Of a stretch of DNA of 12,977 nt, positions 5,871 through 12,116 are shown piece by piece. The DNA is from Sulfitobacter sp. GTDB lineage: Bacteria > Pseudomonadota > Alphaproteobacteria > Rhodobacterales > Rhodobacteraceae. Numbering within the stretch: position 1 is the stretch's first letter; every line of letters starts with the position of its first letter. The notes under the pieces are model-generated. The model saw only the letters and a list, made by a program, of their open reading frames with translations, had not been told where the DNA came from and did no database searches. Location of the stretch: assembly GCA_024636405.1 (NCBI GenBank), contig JAGXHC010000029.1:1-12977 (forward strand), written 5' to 3'. A program made the translations under genes and the position numbers.

Positions 5871-7006
5871 CATGTTTCTAAACGACATATCGAGTTGTCA
5901 GCTGACAATCCGCGCCTTCTGACCACTGTGTCGAGCATCGGACCCAGATCCAGACCCCCTGCCCCGGCTTTTTGCGTCAGACGCCGCAAATACCCACCCG
6001 GATTCGTGATCTCTGCCAGCCGTTCAAGGATGCACAACACGGCAGTCACCGCAGTCGGCAAACCCATGTGCCGTATGGCATCCTTGAACACCTGTGTCTC
6101 AATGCCCATCATGGGTATCAGCCGGTCGGCAATATGCGCCATCTCATGCCAGTTGCGCACCGGTTCGGGAAAATAGCTTTTATACTCTGTGCAAATCTCA
6201 GTGATCTGCGAAAACTGCGGGGGCTTGTTATGGCTCCCCTGCCCCTCGTCAGGCTTGCGCGGTGAATTGTCAGATGTGCACTGCGTCTGCTGCGCATCAG
6301 AGTCAGATAAATTTATATCTTCATACTGTATGTGCCGCTCATTCTGAGCGTCTTTGCTGCTCATTTCCGTTGGGGCAAGATTGTCCAGGCGGGCTTCAAT
6401 CTGTTCCCGGATGGCGGCCAGGGTGGCGGCATCCGGCTTGCGGCGCAACGCTCTGGCCGCGTCATCGGCCAAGGTGTTGTCACTGTTCGTGTCGATCAAC
6501 CGCTGCCGCAGGTGTGCGACCTGAACGCGCATGGCGGCAAGCCGTTGACGCTGCGCCGTGGCCTGTGCTGCGTGCGCAAGGATCACGTCACATTGCGCGG
6601 CCAAAGGCGACAGATCAAAGCCAAACGCCAAGTCACGGACATTGCCCACACGGCGCGCAAAGCGTTTGCGATTGGCGCTGTCGTGACGGCTGACAATGCC
6701 CGACGCCACCAACGCGGCCAGATGGCGGCGCAGGGTGCTGTCCGGCATACCGTTGAGGCGTGTCGCCAAGGTGCGGTTGGACGGAAAGACAATGGCGCCG
6801 CAGCGGGCAGGGGTGATGATCCGCTCTGGCAGGAAACTCATCAGCGCTTTGAGAACGCCAAGCGTGCGATGGTTCAGCCCGTAAACCTCTGCCGCATCCG
6901 TCAGCGCGGCGAGGATTTCCCATTTATCGATCCCGCCGTTTTCGTCCGATGGGTTCTGAACAGCCGTTGCCAGCCGCCCAAACTGTGTTTGGTGCGCGTG
7001 TTTCAT
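5864..7006 (-). CDS. repC: Plasmid replication initiator RepC
   Basis: The product (380 aa) is the replication initiator of the repABC replicon; it is expected to bind the origin inside its own gene and to act in cis. The N-terminal domain carries a winged helix-turn-helix (about residues 74-110, with PDSTLRRHLAALVASGIVSRHDS), then a helical, possibly coiled-coil stretch (145-172). A polar linker follows (about 212-265). The conserved C-terminal domain (266-360) includes PNWHE-like RNWHEMAHIADRLIP and NPGGYLRRLT. The order after repB and the antisense RNA gene in the 176-bp gap support the call. The ATG at 7004-7006 gives the expected KHAHQTQFGR opening. No strong Shine-Dalgarno precedes it, in keeping with an initiator whose translation is limited by leader structure. 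The last codons overlap the parS palindrome and give an unusual Cys-rich tail, CRLETCC. Confidence 0.93.
   Translation of the reverse strand: MKHAHQTQFGRLATAVQNPSDENGGIDKWEILAALTDAAEVYGLNHRTLGVLKALMSFLPERIITPARCGAIVFPSNRTLATRLNGMPDSTLRRHLAALVASGIVSRHDSANRKRFARRVGNVRDLAFGFDLSPLAAQCDVILAHAAQATAQRQRLAAMRVQVAHLRQRLIDTNSDNTLADDAARALRRKPDAATLAAIREQIEARLDNLAPTEMSSKDAQNERHIQYEDINLSDSDAQQTQCTSDNSPRKPDEGQGSHNKPPQFSQITEICTEYKSYFPEPVRNWHEMAHIADRLIPMMGIETQVFKDAIRHMGLPTAVTAVLCILERLAEITNPGGYLRRLTQKAGAGGLDLGPMLDTVVRRRGLSADNSICRLETCC
5894..5909. other. Candidate parS centromere site for RepB
   Basis: TTGTCAGCTGACAA (5895-5908) is a perfect 14-bp palindrome. With its flanks it matches the general repABC parS pattern GTTnnCnGCnGnnAAC at all fixed positions but the last, where T replaces C. 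It lies within the repC codons for Leu-Ser-Ala-Asp-Asn near the C-terminus, so it doubles as coding sequence. parS sites of repABC plasmids are known at or just downstream of repC. RepB binding is inferred. Confidence 0.65.
6301..6332. other. AT-rich segment in repC, candidate oriV
   Basis: Of the 30 bases 6301-6330 only 7 are G or C, in an otherwise GC-rich gene. They encode part of the low-complexity linker of RepC (around IQYEDINLSDS). In studied repABC plasmids the origin maps to an AT-rich stretch in the middle of repC, so this is the natural candidate for strand opening. A second, weaker AT-rich patch is at about 6168-6190. Confidence 0.5.
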
Positions 7007-7057
7007 GCTAATTTCACGAAAGACAACATCTTACCCGCCCTACACCGCGATGCAGAG

Positions 7058-7086
7058 TTGACAGAGTTTCCGGTGGCGGTTATCTC
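7058..7086 (+). promoter_or_regulatory. Promoter of the counter-transcribed RNA
   Basis: A consensus -35 box TTGACA (7058-7063) is followed by a 17-bp spacer and TATCTC (7081-7086) as the -10 box. It reads away from repC and against the repABC operon. Transcription should begin near 7093, just ahead of the hairpin terminator, which is the standard arrangement for the repABC antisense RNA. Confidence 0.72.
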
Positions 7087-7092
7087 AAAAGT

Positions 7093-7144
7093 GCAAAGAT
7101 CGAGAATGGCCTTCCGGGATTAGTCCTGGGGGGCTTTTTCTTTT
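7093..7144 (+). ncRNA. Counter-transcribed antisense RNA (ctRNA, incA-type) of repABC
   Basis: A transcript from the promoter at 7058-7086 to the T-rich end of the terminator would be about 50 nt: an unpaired 5' tail of some 15 nt and one 11-bp hairpin. This matches in size and shape the small antisense RNAs found in every studied repB-repC gap. They bind the repC leader and cause premature termination or block translation, setting copy number and incompatibility. The 5' end is an estimate; the 3' end is set by the terminator. Confidence 0.8.
7109..7144 (+). terminator. Rho-independent terminator of the ctRNA
   Basis: GCCTTCCGGGA (7109-7119) pairs fully with TCCTGGGGGGC (7124-7134) around a TTAG loop, followed by TTTTTCTTTT. 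Three of the 11 pairs are G-U. On the opposite strand they would be A-C mismatches, so the structure is built for + strand RNA. Confidence 0.88.
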
Positions 7145-7182
7145 GTTGTCAGTGGTCCGTGCCTCTCCTGTAAGTTGCTTCC

Positions 7183-8160
7183 TCAATCATCTTCCGACCG
7201 ATTTTTTTGCCAGCGGTCGTGAAGTTCGTTCAGCAATGTTTCTGCATTGCTGTTTACCCACACATCAAAGCCTTCGGCGGTGCGTGACGGGATGTTCAAT
7301 GTGACGCCCTTGGCCGTGGCGCGGATGTCGGCCAGGGGGCTGCCATCTGTGCTGCGCAGGGTGCGCGGCTTGGCAGGCGGGGCCGCTTTGGCCTTTGGGG
7401 TCTGGGTTGCACGGGCAAAGATCGCCTCGAACCGGGCATCGGAATTGCCCTTGATAAAATCCGGGCCGCGCATGAAGGCCGCAACGCTGGACCGCACGCC
7501 CAGACCTTCAAGCGCACGGGCCAGCGCCATCCAGCGGTCACGGCCAATGCCGGGCGCAGAGCCGATTTCGCGCAGGAAGGGCAGGGGGAACGCGGTCCCG
7601 ACCTTAAGCATGCGCGACAACATCGGCAGATCAATGGACAGCGCCGCCGCGATTGTCTGCCGGTCATACTCCATCTGCTGTAATTGTGCGGCGAAGGACG
7701 CCTTTTCAATAAAGCTAAGGTCTTGCCGCGCGGTGTTTTCCTGCCCCTGCGCCATCACCAAGGCGTGGTCATCCAGCTGGCGGATCATGGCCTTGACAGG
7801 CTGGCGCAATTCCTTGAGCGCCTTCAGACGGCGGCGGCCATAGACGATCTCGTAACGGCCCGGTTTTTTGCTGTGCGGACGCAGCAGCACCGGCACTTGC
7901 TGTCCGTAAGTGCGCAGGCTCTCGATCAGTTGACGCTGTGCGACCGGATCCAGTCCCAGCCGGTCTTCGACGCCAGCGTCATCGATTAGCGCGACGTCAA
8001 TTTCCTGAACCGCATTTTCCTGCAGCTTGGTCAGCGAGGATTGCAGCGCACCCACGGCACCGCGCGGTGGGGCAGAGGGCTGGGTCGGCGCTGTCGTGGC
8101 TGCGGGCCGCACCCTGTCAGGGCGCGTGATTTCGGGGCTAAGAATACCTTTGCGGGCCAT
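7183..8160 (-). CDS. repB: Plasmid partitioning protein RepB (ParB family)
   Basis: The product (325 aa) binds the plasmid centromere (parS) and works with the RepA ATPase to segregate the replicon. An N-terminal basic, proline-rich tail (1-35) leads into the ParB N-domain (about 52-140). This holds YGRRRLKAL (107-115), the arginine-rich nucleotide-binding patch, and QENTARQDLSFIEKA (140-154). A helix-turn-helix follows (about 165-190, QTIAAALSIDLPMLSRML). An Ala/Pro/Lys linker (about 245-265) connects to the C-terminal dimerisation region. Its ATG follows the repA TAA with no base between (TAAATG), and a GGAGA in the last repA codons serves as its ribosome binding site, so translation is coupled to repA. 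The palindrome at 5895-5908 is its likely target. Confidence 0.95.
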   Translation of the reverse strand: MARKGILSPEITRPDRVRPAATTAPTQPSAPPRGAVGALQSSLTKLQENAVQEIDVALIDDAGVEDRLGLDPVAQRQLIESLRTYGQQVPVLLRPHSKKPGRYEIVYGRRRLKALKELRQPVKAMIRQLDDHALVMAQGQENTARQDLSFIEKASFAAQLQQMEYDRQTIAAALSIDLPMLSRMLKVGTAFPLPFLREIGSAPGIGRDRWMALARALEGLGVRSSVAAFMRGPDFIKGNSDARFEAIFARATQTPKAKAAPPAKPRTLRSTDGSPLADIRATAKGVTLNIPSRTAEGFDVWVNSNAETLLNELHDRWQKNRSEDD

Positions 8161-9345
8161 TTAACGTCTCCATGCCTGTTGCAGCAGCGATTCCACCTCG
8201 TCATTGACAAGATTCAGTGAATCAAGCGCACGGTCATAGGTGTTGCGGTGAAATTGCGACCGCTCCACCTCATAGATCGTCTGTTGGGTCAGACCGGCGT
8301 CCGAGATTGCGGTGGATTTCAGCATCGGCGCAATCATCACCTCGACGCCAAACAACTGGCGCAGAAAGGCGACGACCTGTTGTTGGGGGCCATCATTTGG
8401 CTCATAGCGGTTGATCAGGAACCGCAGGAAGTCAAATTCCATGTTTGCCCCAGCGTTAGAGACGACATCAAGCAAATCCGCGCTCATCTGAAGGAACTGA
8501 GACATGGACGCGACATCAAGCATATTGGGCACGATCGTGATCAGCACCCCGGTGGATGCACAAAGCGCCGACATGGTCAGATAGCCAAGCTGTGGCGGGC
8601 AATCAAAGATGATGACATCGTAATTCGCCTCAACCTCCTGCAAGGCGGTGGCAAGGCGCGAATAGAAAGGTGGCTGAATATTATTGAGCAAAGCTTGCGG
8701 CGTTTCGTGTTCAAATTCCTGAAGCAACAGCCCGCCGGGGGCCAGATCAATCCCGGTAAAGAAGGTCTTTTGGATGATCTGTGAAAACGGCACCGGATCG
8801 TCATAGCGGATCGCGTCATAGATCGTGCCGGACTCGAGGAAATCAAGCTCGGGCAGATAGCCAAACAGCGTTGTTAGAGACGCTTGCGGGTCGATGTCCA
8901 CGGCCAAGACGCGATAGCCCTTCAGCGCAAGCCGCTGTGCGGTGTGGATCGCGCTGGTGGTCTTGCCCGAGCCACCCTTGAAGTTGAGAAAGGACAGCAC
9001 CTGTACCTTGTCACCCTCGCGCCGTCCGCGCACATAGGTGCCCGTGGTCTTTGCGGATTTCTCAAGGATCTGGCGCATATCAAGCAGATCGGAGGCGGAA
9101 TAAAGTCTGCGACCGCCAGAAGTAGAGTCTACCTCGGGGATTTTAGCATCAAAATGAAGTTTGCGCAGGAAGCTGCCGGAGATGCCCAGCATGTCCGCAG
9201 CTTCGCCGGCAGAAAAGCGGCGCAATACTTTGCGCGCATCCGGCGCAAAAACCTTGAGCATATGGCTTTGCAATGCCGCACTCAGGTCTTCCGCATTCTC
9301 GCGAATACGGGTATTGATCCGGAACTGGCCCAGCCCTTTTGACAT
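8161..9345 (-). CDS. repA: Plasmid partitioning ATPase RepA (ParA family)
   Basis: The product (394 aa) is the ParA-type Walker ATPase that moves plasmid copies and usually also represses the repABC promoter. An N-terminal MerR-like helix-turn-helix (about 44-70, FSAGEAADMLGISGSFLRKL) is typical of the type Ib ParA autorepressors. It is followed by the deviant Walker A KGGSGKTT (123-130), the A' motif DIDPQAS (150-156) and the Walker B IIFDCPPQLG (245-254). Length matches the family. It is the first gene of the operon, with a 208-bp region between it and the upstream oxidoreductase gene. The ATG at 9343-9345 has only a weak purine stretch (AAGAGAG) some 13 nt upstream. Confidence 0.96.
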   Translation of the reverse strand: MSKGLGQFRINTRIRENAEDLSAALQSHMLKVFAPDARKVLRRFSAGEAADMLGISGSFLRKLHFDAKIPEVDSTSGGRRLYSASDLLDMRQILEKSAKTTGTYVRGRREGDKVQVLSFLNFKGGSGKTTSAIHTAQRLALKGYRVLAVDIDPQASLTTLFGYLPELDFLESGTIYDAIRYDDPVPFSQIIQKTFFTGIDLAPGGLLLQEFEHETPQALLNNIQPPFYSRLATALQEVEANYDVIIFDCPPQLGYLTMSALCASTGVLITIVPNMLDVASMSQFLQMSADLLDVVSNAGANMEFDFLRFLINRYEPNDGPQQQVVAFLRQLFGVEVMIAPMLKSTAISDAGLTQQTIYEVERSQFHRNTYDRALDSLNLVNDEVESLLQQAWRR

Positions 9346-9370
9346 CTGTATTTCACCGCTCTCTTGGTAA

Positions 9371-9431
9371 CGCTTTATTTCGCTAGCGCCTTATTTATCG
9401 TTTCTTAGCGGAGAAGTTCCTGCTTTGGCAA
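9371..9431 (-). promoter_or_regulatory. Candidate repABC promoter and RepA operator
   Basis: On the - strand TTGCCA (9431-9426) and TAAGAA (9407-9402) form a -35/-10 pair with an 18-bp spacer. Just downstream, where transcription would start, lie the palindrome CGCTAGCG (9381-9388), a TAGCG at 9406-9410 that can pair with CGCTA, and two copies of CGCYTTATTT (9371-9380 and 9387-9396, period 16). RepA-type repressors bind dyads at this place. Both box and operator assignments are tentative. Confidence 0.35.
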
Positions 9432-9459
9432 CTGATTCCTGCATATTGGTTGTCATTGG

Positions 9460-9478
9460 GTCCGCGAAGTGTCCGCGA
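9460..9478. repeat. GTCCGCGA direct repeat, 11-bp period, upstream of repA
   Basis: GTCCGCGA occurs at 9460-9467 and 9471-9478, on the same face of the helix, about 120 bp before repA and upstream of the candidate promoter. It may be a binding site for an activator or for RepA/RepB. Function unknown. Confidence 0.5.
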
Positions 9479-9553
9479 TTGCAACGCTTTGTGGGCCAAA
9501 ATGGCGCTTTTACGGCGATAAATCGGGGCGGATTTTGCAGGTGCTGTCTGTGA

Positions 9554-10858
9554 TCACCCCCTTGCGGCACGGCGGCTTTCGCGCCACCTGTTTGCCAGAA
9601 TTGATCCCGCACCGATGGCGTCGGCGGCGATTGGACCGAATGGTCCGCCGTTCCAGCGCAGACCGAACGCACGAAACAGATGGTGCCGGGTGCCTTTTTC
9701 GGTGATCGCCTCGGCCAGCACCCGCGCGATGGCAGGACCGGTGTTCAAACCATGCCCGCCCAGTGCCGTAGCGGTCCAGACGCCGGAGTGAAGCTGTTGC
9801 AGATAGGGCATTTTGTGGCGCGCGTAGCCCATGATGCCGGTCCAGGCAACGGCGATCTGCACGTCTGAGATTTGCGGAAACACCTGCGCGATGCGCGCCT
9901 GCATCAGCGCCGAAAGGTTGGCCGGTGCGCGTGACAGCGCGGACATGCCGCCGCCCCACAAAAGCTCTCCTTCCGGGGTGATGCGAAAATAGTCGCAGCT
10001 AAGGCGGGTGTCGGAAATGCCCGCGCGGGTGGTCATGATCTGATCGGCCCTGTCCCCAAGCCCTTGTGTAGAGACGACATAGGTCGCGATGGGCAGCAGG
10101 CTGTTGTGCAGTTTGCCAAATTCGGGGCCGGTGTGCCCGCTGCCGCACAGGACGACATACTGCGCGCGGACGGACCCGCCGGCGGTGTGGACGATCTTTT
10201 CCGCGCTGTTCAGATCCATCGAGACCATGGCGGAATTTTCAAATATCTGCCCGCCACGTGCCTGCACGGCAGCGGCAAGGCCGGTGCAGTAGTTCAGCGG
10301 GTGAATGTGGTGGCCGTCGGAATCAAGAAGCCCGTCGTGGAAACGGTCCGATTTGACCAGATCGCGCAATTCGCGGCGGGGCAGATAGACCTGATCGTGA
10401 CCATATTCCCGCGCGGCAGTTTCCTGCCAGGCGCGCATGGCGGCGGCATCGGGATAACGCGAGACCGATATCTTGCCGGCGACCGGATTGACGCCTTGCA
10501 GCTTCAGATCGCGTGTGTTGTTCAGCACGATCTGCACGCCTTCGCGCGACAGCGCATAAAGCGCGCGCGCGGTCTGTGGGTCGGTGCGGGCAGCGACGGT
10601 TTGAATGTCCACCGCAAAGCCGGCGCTGAGCATGCCACCGTTTCGACCGCTGGCGCCCCATCCGATGCGCCGTGCCTCAAGCAGGACAACGCTGAGCCCG
10701 CGCGCCGTCAGTTCCCACGCCGTGCTGACGCCCGCGATCCCGCCGCCGACGATACAGACGTCAGCCGCCTGTGCGCCGCTCTGGCGGGGGTAGGGGGGTG
10801 CCGCATGGAGGGTGCGGGTGTAGTGGGTGTCGATATAGCCGGTGGTATCGGCGGTCAT
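9554..10858 (-). CDS. FAD-dependent amine oxidoreductase (DAO family, PuuB-like)
   Basis: The product (434 aa) is a soluble flavoenzyme of the DAO superfamily, likely oxidising a primary or secondary amine (for example a gamma-glutamylated polyamine or an N-substituted amino acid). After a short N-terminal stretch with YTRTLHAAPPYP comes the dinucleotide-binding motif CIVGGGIAGVSTAWELTARG (35-54), then RRIGWGASGRNGGM (the substrate/FAD loop), and a late FAD-contact region TALGGHGLNTGPAIARVLAE. This layout is that of gamma-glutamylputrescine oxidase and related proteins. The ATG at 10856-10858 has GGGGA 5 nt upstream. It follows the two spermidine/putrescine-type permeases on the same strand, with 75 nt between, consistent with oxidation of the imported substrate. 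Sarcosine-oxidase-like activity is an alternative. Confidence 0.85.
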   Translation of the reverse strand: MTADTTGYIDTHYTRTLHAAPPYPRQSGAQAADVCIVGGGIAGVSTAWELTARGLSVVLLEARRIGWGASGRNGGMLSAGFAVDIQTVAARTDPQTARALYALSREGVQIVLNNTRDLKLQGVNPVAGKISVSRYPDAAAMRAWQETAAREYGHDQVYLPRRELRDLVKSDRFHDGLLDSDGHHIHPLNYCTGLAAAVQARGGQIFENSAMVSMDLNSAEKIVHTAGGSVRAQYVVLCGSGHTGPEFGKLHNSLLPIATYVVSTQGLGDRADQIMTTRAGISDTRLSCDYFRITPEGELLWGGGMSALSRAPANLSALMQARIAQVFPQISDVQIAVAWTGIMGYARHKMPYLQQLHSGVWTATALGGHGLNTGPAIARVLAEAITEKGTRHHLFRAFGLRWNGGPFGPIAADAIGAGSILANRWRESRRAARG

Positions 10859-10888
10859 GCTGTCCCCGCTGCTGCTGAGGTGTGCATG

Positions 10889-10913
10889 TTGACCGGCCCG
10901 CTGGCCCGGTCAA
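10889..10913 (-). promoter_or_regulatory. Intercistronic hairpin between permease and oxidoreductase genes
   Basis: TTGACCGG (10889-10896) and CCGGTCAA (10906-10913) are perfect 8-bp inverted arms with a 9-nt loop. It lies in the 75-nt gap of the operon, without a T-run, so an RNA-stability element or partial attenuator that sets the ratio of transporter to enzyme is more likely than a full terminator. A protein operator is also possible. Confidence 0.5.
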
Positions 10914-10933
10914 GAGGGGCTTTGGCGCGACGA

Positions 10934-12112
10934 TCAACCCGGTGACAAGCCGCGCAGACGCTCGGACCGGCGACGCAACAGTTCCAGCGTGGCCAGAAGC
11001 AGAACGGAGATACCGACCAGCAGCGTGGCCACCGCGAGGATTGTCGGGCTGATTTGTTCGCGCAGGCCGGTAAACATCTGCCATGGCAGGGTTTTTTGCC
11101 CGGCAGAACCGACAAACAGAACCACGACGACCTCATCAAACGAGGTGATAAAGGCGAACAATCCGCCCGAGATCACGCCGGGCAGGATCAGCGGCATCTG
11201 GACCTTGAAAAACGTGCGGATCGGGCTGGCGCCCATATTTGCCGCCGCGCGCGTCAGCGAGCGGTCAAAGCCGACAAGGGTCGCGGTGACGGTGATGATG
11301 ACAAACGGAATGCCAAGCGCCGCATGCGCCAGCACGACGCCGATATAGGTGCCCTGCAACCCGATGCGGCTGTAGAAAAAATACATGCCCGCAGCGGAGA
11401 TAATCAGCGGCACGATCATCGGCGAGATCAAGATTGCCATGATCGCGCGGCGAAACGGCACGTGCGGTTGACTAAGACCAATGGCGGCAAGCGTGCCGAA
11501 GCTTACAGACAGCAAGGTTGCCGCCGGGGCGATCTGGATCGAATTGCGTACCGCGTTCTGCCAGTCCTGATTGGTAAAGAAATCGCGGTAATGCTTCAGC
11601 GAATAGCCTGCCGGGTCAAACCGCAGCATTTCGGGGGTGAAGGTAAAGAAGTTTTCCGCGTTGAAGCTGAGCGGCATCACAACCAGGATCGGCGTGATCA
11701 GGAACACGAATATCGTGCCGCAGATCACCCGGAAGGTATAATGCCACAGCACCTGACCGGAGGTCAGATAGGGCGGCACCTTGGCCCGGTAGCGGCCCTC
11801 ATAGGTCCAGAAGATCAGCCAGCCGAAGAACCAGCCGAACAGCGCGCCGATCACAAGGCCGGGAATGCCTGCGGCCAGCACATAACCGGCAATGGCCATC
11901 ACAATGCTCAGGCCCCAGCGTGCGGGGCGTTCGGGCAGGAATTTGACCATCACATAGGCGACGATCGCCATGATAACCGCGCCGATGATCATGCCCATGG
12001 GGCCGCTGCCGTGGGCGGTGCCCACAAACAGACCCGCCAGCGCGCCAAAGGCGGCAACCACCGGCATGTAAAAGGACGGTGCGGTGCGTTTGATCGGTGT
12101 CAGTGCGGCCAT
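10934..12112 (-). CDS. ABC transporter permease, PotC-like, with extended N-terminus
   Basis: The product (392 aa) is an inner-membrane permease of a spermidine/putrescine-type importer. The C-terminal part (about 125-385) is a normal PotC-size permease with six membrane helices and the ATPase-contact EAA loop RAAANMGASPIRTFFKVQMP (288-307). Ahead of it are about 120 extra residues with hydrophobic stretches near 16-34, 38-56, 67-84 and 86-103. These give it extra membrane segments not found in E. coli PotC (about 264 aa). The start ATG at 12110-12112 lies 4 nt after the stop of the preceding permease. A longer frame from further upstream would overlap that gene and looks unlike protein. It acts with the other permease, and with a periplasmic binding protein and an ATPase that must lie outside the window. 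Confidence 0.88.
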   Translation of the reverse strand: MAALTPIKRTAPSFYMPVVAAFGALAGLFVGTAHGSGPMGMIIGAVIMAIVAYVMVKFLPERPARWGLSIVMAIAGYVLAAGIPGLVIGALFGWFFGWLIFWTYEGRYRAKVPPYLTSGQVLWHYTFRVICGTIFVFLITPILVVMPLSFNAENFFTFTPEMLRFDPAGYSLKHYRDFFTNQDWQNAVRNSIQIAPAATLLSVSFGTLAAIGLSQPHVPFRRAIMAILISPMIVPLIISAAGMYFFYSRIGLQGTYIGVVLAHAALGIPFVIITVTATLVGFDRSLTRAAANMGASPIRTFFKVQMPLILPGVISGGLFAFITSFDEVVVVLFVGSAGQKTLPWQMFTGLREQISPTILAVATLLVGISVLLLATLELLRRRSERLRGLSPG

Positions 12113-12116
12113 GTGA

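Noticed and set aside
5627..5888. Short frames on both strands (5627-5857 and 5700-5888) between the ALDH gene and repC
   Set aside because: No ribosome binding site, no recognisable sequence and overlap with repeat and parS elements; likely chance.
9391..9672. 93-codon frame, and its internal 21-codon ORF (9391-9456), before repA
   Set aside because: The long form overlaps the oxidoreductase 3' end out of frame. The short form has no good ribosome binding site and covers the probable repA promoter; a leader peptide is possible but unsupported.
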